Part shown: positions 6,599 through 11,237 of the stretch, piece after piece
Position numbering within the stretch: the first letter of the stretch is position 1
How the letters are laid out: each line of letters starts with the position of its first letter
Assembly (NCBI GenBank): GCA_964360145.1
Contig: CAYHWW010000111.1
Span: 1 to 11,237, forward strand
Direction: 5' to 3'
DNA: 11,237 bases
Origin: CAYHWW01 sp964360145
GTDB taxonomy: Bacteria > Bdellovibrionota > UBA1018 > CAYHWW01
The notes under the pieces: model-generated
Told to the model about the DNA's origin: nothing
Seen by the model: the letters and a program-made list of their open reading frames with translations, nothing else
Database searches by the model: none
Translations under genes and position numbers: made by a program

Positions 6599-7761
6599 GT
6601 CGTTTTCCGGCCACGTTCGATGATGAGTAGTGCCGTGCGTAGCACCACCGCCATGGTGACGAGATAAACCATCAGATAGTGCCGCAATACGAAGTGCATA
6701 TTGCCCGCGGCATGATGGCGCATGATGTTGTGCCAGATGCTTGCGGCGGCATAGGACAGGATGAGGGCGCCGATGAGGGTTTTGACCTGGGCTTTCTTTA
6801 AAGCCTTGGATGCATAGCCCGTGATGGCAAAGCCCGCGCCGAGGGCGAGGAGGTTGAAGGCGGTCCAGCCCGTGGCGCCATAGGACTGCTTATTGAATTC
6901 CCGGATAAGGTAGTTGAGCGAACGATCCACGTGGACGCTGGCGAAGGCGGCCCCCGCCCGCAGAGTGTCGATGCCGGAGCGCAGGCCGATCCAGCGGGTT
7001 AAGTCCGCCACCACCGCCGCGACGCCACCGAAATACAAGGCGCTCAAGGTCAGCTGGTAGAGGAGCGCAAGCAACACGCCGCCACAGTAGGCGGCCGCCA
7101 TGGAAAGAGCGCTGCGATCCAGCCGACGCCCCAAGGCGAGAAACAGCGCCAGGCAGGTGAGCAGGGTGCCTGGCACCCAGTCGAGGGAGAACCACGTTAC
7201 GAAGAACCCGAAGGCGATATTGGCGGCAAGCCGTGGTTTCTTGTGCTTGATGTTGTAGCCCATGAATAAGAAGGCCACTGCGGTGGCGTAGGAATGGGCA
7301 TAGAGGCAAATGGACCAGGCGGTCAGCGAGCGGGCGCAGAGCAGCGCGGTCATGAGGAGGCAGGTGAACAGAAGCCCGCCGAAGGCTGTTCCCGCGGCCC
7401 AGCAGAGATACGCCGTGGCTGCCACGGTGAGAGTGTGGGGGACGAGGCGCGCCCAGGGGATGGCCTTTTCCCCGAAAACCTTGATCCAAGTCCCCAGCAC
7501 GATGTCCGCGCCGGCGAGGTAATGGTTGTAGACGAACTCGCCGGCGCGGGATTTGCCGTCGAGGCCTTCACCGAAGGCGGGGTAGCGGGGGAGAAGGTAG
7601 GTCTTCCAGAAGCCCTCAGAGGCGAATTTGCGGGAGGAATAGCCCACCAGTTGTTCGCTGGTGCCATCAGTGGCGTCGTTGTGGCCGCTATGAATGCGGG
7701 CGGTATTCACAAAGCCCATGAGCCAGAAGGCCAGGGTGAGGGCCACAAACCAATAACGCAT
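6595..7761 (-). CDS. Second GT-C-like polytopic membrane protein, putative glycosyltransferase
   Basis: A 388-residue protein, nearly all hydrophobic, with about ten membrane segments. The first periplasmic loop carries acidic residues in HNDATDG (27-33). FVYNHYLAGADIVLGTW (76-92) occupies the place of the YxxxPPG-type motif of GT-C proteins, and RHHAAGNMHFVLRHYLM (348-364) precedes the last helix, as the HxYY-type motif does in its neighbour. I infer a lipid-linked sugar transferase or flippase-like membrane enzyme; no specific family is recognised. ATG 7761 is preferred over TTG 7767, two codons upstream. No Shine-Dalgarno is seen. It lacks the C-terminal soluble domain of the convergent gene at 4973. 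Only 19 bp separate its start from the copy 2 palindrome, so its promoter must lie in or beyond that repeat. Confidence 0.72.
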   Translation of the reverse strand: MRYWFVALTLAFWLMGFVNTARIHSGHNDATDGTSEQLVGYSSRKFASEGFWKTYLLPRYPAFGEGLDGKSRAGEFVYNHYLAGADIVLGTWIKVFGEKAIPWARLVPHTLTVAATAYLCWAAGTAFGGLLFTCLLMTALLCARSLTAWSICLYAHSYATAVAFLFMGYNIKHKKPRLAANIAFGFFVTWFSLDWVPGTLLTCLALFLALGRRLDRSALSMAAAYCGGVLLALLYQLTLSALYFGGVAAVVADLTRWIGLRSGIDTLRAGAAFASVHVDRSLNYLIREFNKQSYGATGWTAFNLLALGAGFAITGYASKALKKAQVKTLIGALILSYAAASIWHNIMRHHAAGNMHFVLRHYLMVYLVTMAVVLRTALLIIERGRKTT

Positions 7762-7780
7762 GGTCAAAAGCCTAGCTCAT

Positions 7781-7918
7781 CGCCAAAAGGTACGCCGTTA
7801 CTTTTTGCGACTCACTGCGTCACATGGCGGGATCAACGCTTTTTTGAGGAGGGCTGAGGCGAAAATCACAGAGCTATGACGCGGTGAGTCGCCAAAAGTA
7901 ACGGCGTACCTTTTGGCG
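7781..7918. repeat. Palindromic repeat element, copy 2 (full-length, MITE-like)
   Basis: Terminal inverted repeats of 42 nt (7781-7822 and 7877-7918) match at 40 positions; the mismatched pairs involve 7806/7893 and 7816/7883. The termini read CGCCAAAAGGTACGCCGTTA. The arms enclose a 54-nt non-palindromic core. No protein is encoded and no clear target-site duplication is visible. The outer 22 bp and the adjacent GCGACTCA-TGCGTCA block are shared with the element at 3198-3258, so this is a dispersed repeat family mobilised in trans or acting as a structured RNA or protein-binding site. Confidence 0.9.
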
Positions 7919-7962
7919 AGTGTCAAAACATTGGACGAAAATGATCAGACATTGCTCAATGA

Positions 7963-7975
7963 TATCAATAGATTA
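7963..7975 (+). promoter_or_regulatory. IHF-like site
   Basis: TATCAATAGATTA is an exact match to the IHF consensus WATCAANNNNTTR and lies immediately upstream of the sigma54-type promoter. It is closer to the -24 box than most IHF sites, and such matches are not rare in AT-rich DNA. A CATTG-CT-CAATG dyad (7951-7962) lies directly upstream. Confidence 0.3.
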
Positions 7976-7978
7976 TAT

Positions 7979-7994
7979 TGGCACAGTCCTCGCA
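7979..7994 (+). promoter_or_regulatory. Sigma54 (RpoN) -24/-12 promoter candidate
   Basis: TTGGCACAGTCCTCGCA matches the YTGGCACGRNNNTTGCW consensus at all but two defined positions. The invariant GG (7980-7981) and GC (7992-7993) are exactly 10 nt apart. The predicted start is near 8005. An overlapping sigma70 reading (TTGCTC 7952-7957, 16 nt, TATATT 7974-7979) is possible and would start near 7986. Confidence 0.5.
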
Positions 7995-8004
7995 TTATAT
8001 CCCT

Positions 8005-8104
8005 GCATAACCCCACAGCGATCCCCCCCGATCGCTGATTCTGTAAACCCCCCCTCCCCATAATCAGGAGATCGGCCCCCCCCGATCTCCTGATTTCTTT
8101 TTTC
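8005..8104 (+). ncRNA. Candidate C-rich small RNA with two C6-loop hairpins
   Basis: From the predicted start at 8005 to the T-tract the transcript would be about 100 nt. Hairpin 1 is CAGCGATC/GATCGCTG (8016-8023 with 8030-8037) with a loop of six C. Next comes a single-stranded CCCCCCCTCCCC (8048-8059). Hairpin 2 is the 14-bp terminator stem, also with a loop of six C. Exposed C/U-rich stretches could pair with Shine-Dalgarno-like G-runs, as in C-rich-loop regulatory RNAs. It may instead be the attenuated leader of the ABC operon, whose first codon is at 8142. No credible reading frame is present. I do not recognise a known RNA family. Confidence 0.5.
8062..8103 (+). terminator. Rho-independent terminator with C6 loop
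   Basis: Stem arms 8062-8075 and 8082-8095 pair perfectly over 14 bp (core ATCAGGAGATCGG), with a loop of CCCCCC. The tail TCTTTTTT (8096-8103) lies downstream on the plus strand. It ends the short transcript started near 8005, or attenuates entry into the permease gene 38 bp further on. Confidence 0.85.
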
Positions 8105-8106
8105 TC

Positions 8107-8135
8107 TTGGCCCCAGAGCGGCATTCCTTCATACA
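8107..8135 (+). promoter_or_regulatory. Weak promoter candidate for the ABC operon
   Basis: TTGGCC (8107-8112) and CATACA (8130-8135) are 17 nt apart, matching consensus at 4 and 3 positions. The expected start coincides with the ATG at 8142. The operon needs a promoter here if the terminator just upstream is fully active. Confidence 0.25.
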
Positions 8136-8141
8136 CAAGAG

Positions 8142-9896
8142 ATGCGCCGCCATATTCGCACCCTGCGATTCTTCAGCATCGCTGATGCCTTCGTGCTCTT
8201 CCTATTGGCGGGGCTCTTGGCGGCGGTGATGCTCATGGCCCAGCGGTGGAACGGGGACTTCGCCCCCGCCGTGGAGATCGATCTCAGCCTGAAGAGCCTG
8301 CCGCTCTACACATTGTTTTCCGCATCCCGGGGCATTGCGTCTTACTTCATCTCGCTGGCGTTCTCGTTGGTCTATGGTTACGCCGCCGCCCGCATCCCCC
8401 GGGCGGAGCGGTTCATGATCCCGGTGTTGGACATTCTGCAATGCGTGCCCGTGCTGGGCTTCCTCCCTGGTCTGGTGCTGGGATTGATCTCCGTTTTCCC
8501 CAACTCCAATATCGGCCTGGAGCTCGCCACAATCCTCATGATCTTCACCAGCCAGGCCTGGAACATGGCGTTCAGCTTCTATGCATCGCTCCGCTCCGTG
8601 CCCCAGGACCTCAAAGAAGTGACTCAGATCGCGGGCTTAAGTTGGTGGCAGCGATTCACAAGCCTGGAGTTGCCCATCTCCGCCGTGGGCTTGGCCTGGA
8701 ACAGCCTCATGTCCATGGCCGGCGGCTGGTTCTTCCTCACGATTTGCGAATCGTTCACCCTCGGGGACCGGGTGTTCCGCTTGCCTGGCCTCGGTTCCTA
8801 CATGTCGGTGGCCATCGAGCAGGGCAATCGTCAGGCCATGTTCTTCGGCATCGTGGCCATGATGACCCTCATCGTGGGTATGGACTTGCTGATCTGGCGC
8901 CCGTTGCTGGTTTGGGTGCGTCGCTACACTTTCGATGCGGCAACGGATTCGGTGGAGGCGGGCCACTCCTTTCTGCTCACTCTTTTCCAAGAGTCCAGAC
9001 TCCTCAGCGGGATCCAAGGTTTGTTCAAGCGGCGCCGGCGCCATCGTCGCTCTGTCACCGCCGACGTCCCAGCCCCTTCCTTGAGGGAGAGCGATCCGCC
9101 TTCAGTCATCAAAAGAAAGAAGCACTTTTTACGCATGGCCCGGTGGGTGGCTCTCGTGTGTGGCTCTGCCGTGGCTGCCGTCATCATGGGCAGTCTCGCC
9201 ATGGGCATCTGGCGTTTGGGCGGTATCTTGAAGGGGCTGGGGTGGCCCTTCTGGGTCATCCTCTTCAGGGATGCGTTCTGGACCATGTTGAGAGTGTTCG
9301 CTGCCACCGCGCTCTCCACGCTGTGGGCTGTGCCCGTGGGGCTCTTCATCGGTCTTTCTCCCCGGCTCCTCCGCATCGCCCAACCCATCGTGCAGGTCAT
9401 CGCCGCGTTCCCCGCGCCCATGCTCTACCCTCTGGTGCTCGCCCTGCTGCTGCGTTGTGGCGTGGACCTGGACTACGGCTCTGTTTTCCTCATGATCATG
9501 GGGGTGCAGTGGTACGTGCTCTTCAACGTCATCGCTGGCGCCATGGGTATCAGCAAGGACCTCCAGGCAAGCCTGCGTTTAGCCGGTGTTTCAAAGCGCA
9601 CGATGTGGACGAAGCTGTACATCCCGGGCATTTTCCCCTCCCTGGTGGTGGGGTGGATCACCGCCGCGGGGGGCACTTGGAACGCGAGCATCGTCACTGA
9701 GTATTTCAAGTACAATCACACCATTCACAAGGCCAACGGCCTGGGTTCCGCCATCAGCAGAGCGGCGGAAACTGGAAATTTCGCGGCGTTGGCCGCGAGC
9801 ATCATCGTCCTGATCGTCCTAGTGGTTGCGCTGAACCGCCTGATTTGGCATCCTCTCTCAGAACTGGCCGAACGCAGATTCAGGATGGACCGATGA
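8142..9896 (+). CDS. ABC transporter permease, two fused BPD_transp_1 domains (NitT/TauT type)
   Basis: A 584-residue inner-membrane protein made of two tandem permease units. Each unit has a cytoplasmic EAA loop that contacts the ATPase: LKEVTQIAGLSWWQRFTSLELP-like at 157-178 and LQASLRLAGVSKRTMWTKLY at 474-493. The first unit spans about 15-260. A basic cytoplasmic linker follows (about 290-330, with KRRRRHRR at 296-303), then the second unit at about 330-570. Membrane segments near 15-33, 65-82, 95-118, 335-357, 385-405, 415-437 and 548-566 are visible. Fused permeases of about 580 residues paired with a 430-450-residue ATPase are a recurring NitT/TauT-like gene pair, usually with unknown substrate. 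No substrate-binding protein is nearby. ATG 8142 has only AAGAG directly against it as a ribosome-binding site. The stop overlaps the next start as ATGA, indicating translational coupling. Confidence 0.92.
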   Translation: MRRHIRTLRFFSIADAFVLFLLAGLLAAVMLMAQRWNGDFAPAVEIDLSLKSLPLYTLFSASRGIASYFISLAFSLVYGYAAARIPRAERFMIPVLDILQCVPVLGFLPGLVLGLISVFPNSNIGLELATILMIFTSQAWNMAFSFYASLRSVPQDLKEVTQIAGLSWWQRFTSLELPISAVGLAWNSLMSMAGGWFFLTICESFTLGDRVFRLPGLGSYMSVAIEQGNRQAMFFGIVAMMTLIVGMDLLIWRPLLVWVRRYTFDAATDSVEAGHSFLLTLFQESRLLSGIQGLFKRRRRHRRSVTADVPAPSLRESDPPSVIKRKKHFLRMARWVALVCGSAVAAVIMGSLAMGIWRLGGILKGLGWPFWVILFRDAFWTMLRVFAATALSTLWAVPVGLFIGLSPRLLRIAQPIVQVIAAFPAPMLYPLVLALLLRCGVDLDYGSVFLMIMGVQWYVLFNVIAGAMGISKDLQASLRLAGVSKRTMWTKLYIPGIFPSLVVGWITAAGGTWNASIVTEYFKYNHTIHKANGLGSAISRAAETGNFAALAASIIVLIVLVVALNRLIWHPLSELAERRFRMDR

Positions 9897-11200
9897 GAAC
9901 TCCGCTGCTGGAGCTCCAGAAAGTATCTAAATCATTTTTATTGGACTCCGGCACCGAGCTCAGGGTGCTGGAAGATCTCTCCCTGTCGGTCTTTCCCAAC
10001 GAGGCCGTGGTGCTGCTGGGGCCTTCCGGCGCGGGCAAGTCCACGGCGCTGCGGATCATGACGGGGCTCATGCCGCCCACCCGGGGCCAAGTCTTGCGCA
10101 GGGGCATCGGCTTGGAGGCCGTGAACCGGGACGTGGCCATGGTCTTCCAAAACTTCGCGCTGCTGCCGTGGGCAACCGTGTACGATAATATCGCCTTGGG
10201 GCTCGAAGCTGAAGAGCGCCCGACCAGCGAACTGAAGGCTCGCGTGAAGCGCGCCATCGACCTCGTGGGTCTTGAGGGCTACGAAGAGGCCTATCCCCGG
10301 GAGCTTTCCGGCGGCATGAAACAGCGGGTGGGGCTCGCACGGGCGCTTGTCATGGAGCGGCCCATTCTTTGTCTCGATGAGCCCTTCAGTTCCCTCGATC
10401 TTCTTTCTTCTGAAACATTGCGCACGGAAGTCTTGAGGTTGTGGATGAACCAAAACACGGCCACCCAAGCCATGGTGCTCATCACCCACAACATCGCTGA
10501 AGCGGTGTTCATGGCAAACCGCATTCTCGTCATGGGCACCAACCCCGGCCATATTCGGGTCGAAGTGAAGAACGAGCTGCCCTATCCTCGGGATGAAAAC
10601 TCCCCCGGTTTCAAACGCATGGTGGCCATCATCCACGACGTCATCACAGAGACCATCATCCCTGACGATCCCGTCTGGACGCCTCAGGTGGGGGGCAAAC
10701 CCCGCACCGAGGCCATCGAAACAATCCCCGACGTGCAGGTGGGCGAGATGCTGGGTTTGCTCGAGCTCTTGGATGACAAAGGGGGGCGCACGGACATTTT
10801 CCAGCTCTCCCATCTGGCGGGCAAAGACTTCGGCAAGACGCTCTTCATCGCCAAGGCCGCGGAGCTCTTGGACCTCGTCGATACGCCCCGCAACGAGATC
10901 GTGCTCACCGAGCTGGGCCGACGTCTCATTATGTCGGACATCAATGTGCGCAAGCGCACTCTGCACGAGCTCATCAAGTCGTTAAAATTGGTGCAGCTCG
11001 TGGAAGGGAAGCTGCGGGCCGCGCCCCGGTTCACCCTCGCCGTCGGCGAGGTGGTGGAATTCCTCGCGTCGCAGCTGCCCAACGAGAACCCCCAGACGGT
11101 ATTCAACACGCTGGTGTCCTGGGGTCGTTATGCGGAGTTCTTTGGCTATAACGATGATGCGAAGGAACTGTACTTGGATGTGGGGCAGGAGTCGGTTTAG
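9893..11200 (+). CDS. ABC transporter ATPase with C-terminal AAA-associated domain
   Basis: A 435-residue ATPase energising the upstream permease. Residues 1-255 form a NitT/TauT-class ABC domain: Walker A GPSGAGKST (43-51), Q-loop VFQNFALLPW (84-93), signature LSGGMKQR (138-145), Walker B ILCLDEP (158-164), D-loop SSLD (166-169) and switch His199 in LITHN. After a linker of about 25 residues, 280-430 forms a winged-helix-like helical domain (start VQVGEMLGLLELL; later LTELGRRLIMSDINVRKRTL) that matches the AAA-associated C-terminal domain (PF09821, from memory). This domain is typical of ATPases paired with fused permeases and may be regulatory. ATG 9893 is chosen because it overlaps the permease stop by 4 bp. 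An upstream in-frame start at 9845 would lie inside the permease gene and is not supported. Confidence 0.94.
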   Translation: MRTPLLELQKVSKSFLLDSGTELRVLEDLSLSVFPNEAVVLLGPSGAGKSTALRIMTGLMPPTRGQVLRRGIGLEAVNRDVAMVFQNFALLPWATVYDNIALGLEAEERPTSELKARVKRAIDLVGLEGYEEAYPRELSGGMKQRVGLARALVMERPILCLDEPFSSLDLLSSETLRTEVLRLWMNQNTATQAMVLITHNIAEAVFMANRILVMGTNPGHIRVEVKNELPYPRDENSPGFKRMVAIIHDVITETIIPDDPVWTPQVGGKPRTEAIETIPDVQVGEMLGLLELLDDKGGRTDIFQLSHLAGKDFGKTLFIAKAAELLDLVDTPRNEIVLTELGRRLIMSDINVRKRTLHELIKSLKLVQLVEGKLRAAPRFTLAVGEVVEFLASQLPNENPQTVFNTLVSWGRYAEFFGYNDDAKELYLDVGQESV

Positions 11201-11214
11201 GATTTCGCCGGCGT

Positions 11215-11230
11215 CCATATGCCCATATGG
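11215..11230. other. Short dyad after the ABC operon
   Basis: CCATAT-GCCC-ATATGG is a 6-bp inverted repeat 15 bp after the ATPase stop. No T-tract is visible before the window ends, so it may be part of a terminator or nothing. Confidence 0.25.
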
Positions 11231-11237
11231 TAGACAC

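Noticed and set aside
7294..7857. A 187-codon plus-strand frame antisense to the second GT-C-like gene
   Set aside because: Low-complexity Gly/Ala/Glu-rich translation. It ends inside the copy 2 palindrome, where the repeat itself supplies the KGTPLLF peptide.
8246..9700. A 484-codon open frame inside the permease gene, plus strand
   Set aside because: It is Pro/Arg/His-rich, lacks domains and lies in a shifted frame over a well-supported permease. The length follows from GC-rich codon bias.
9845..9892. Upstream in-frame start for the ATPase
   Set aside because: It lies within the permease gene; ATG 9893 forms the classic ATGA overlap and starts at the usual N-terminus of the ABC domain.
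1..11237. CRISPR array, tRNA genes, IS transposase or phage genes
   Set aside because: No regularly spaced direct repeats, cloverleaf-like sequence, transposase motif or structural phage protein is seen on either strand.

Overview
The window is GC-rich and densely coded, from a Gram-negative bacterium: it has Sec-type signal peptides, a periplasmic di-heme peroxidase and a conserved SPOUT tRNA methyltransferase. The look of the HNH protein and the secreted proteins suggests a deltaproteobacterial-type lineage in the broad sense (Bdellovibrionota or Myxococcota-like), but this is a low-confidence guess and nothing here fixes the taxon. I see no phage, transposase, CRISPR, tRNA or rRNA. Most genes have no convincing Shine-Dalgarno sequence.

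Left part (1-2138). A long minus-strand gene runs off the left edge. It encodes a signal-peptide-bearing protein whose core resembles the DUF2126 (glutamine-synthetase-like COOH-NH2 ligase) family. Upstream of it are a perfect 15-bp-arm palindrome (operator candidate), then a strong minus-strand terminator with a C9 loop, then a sigma70-like promoter. Promoter and terminator together define a candidate small RNA or attenuated leader of about 110 nt. A small HNH nuclease gene follows on the plus strand.

Middle (2198-7761). A di-heme cytochrome c peroxidase is followed by copy 1 of an inverted-repeat element, then a secreted HExxH metallopeptidase. The metallopeptidase gene overlaps by 23 bp, tail to tail, with a minus-strand TrmJ-like tRNA 2'-O-methyltransferase. 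Two GT-C-like polytopic membrane proteins then face each other and overlap by 4 bp at their stops. The second one has copy 2 of the inverted-repeat element directly upstream.

Right part (7919-11237). An intergenic region carries an excellent sigma54 -24/-12 match with an adjacent IHF-like site. Next come two perfect hairpins with C6 loops, a C7-T-C4 linker and a T-tract: a second candidate sRNA of about 100 nt, very C-rich and potentially anti-Shine-Dalgarno. A two-gene NitT/TauT-type ABC operon follows: a fused double permease, coupled by an ATGA overlap to an ATPase with a C-terminal AAA-associated domain. No substrate-binding protein is present.

The most unusual signals are the two intergenic transcription units that share homopolymeric-C hairpin loops, the two-copy palindromic element, and a DUF2126-like ligase core that appears to be exported.
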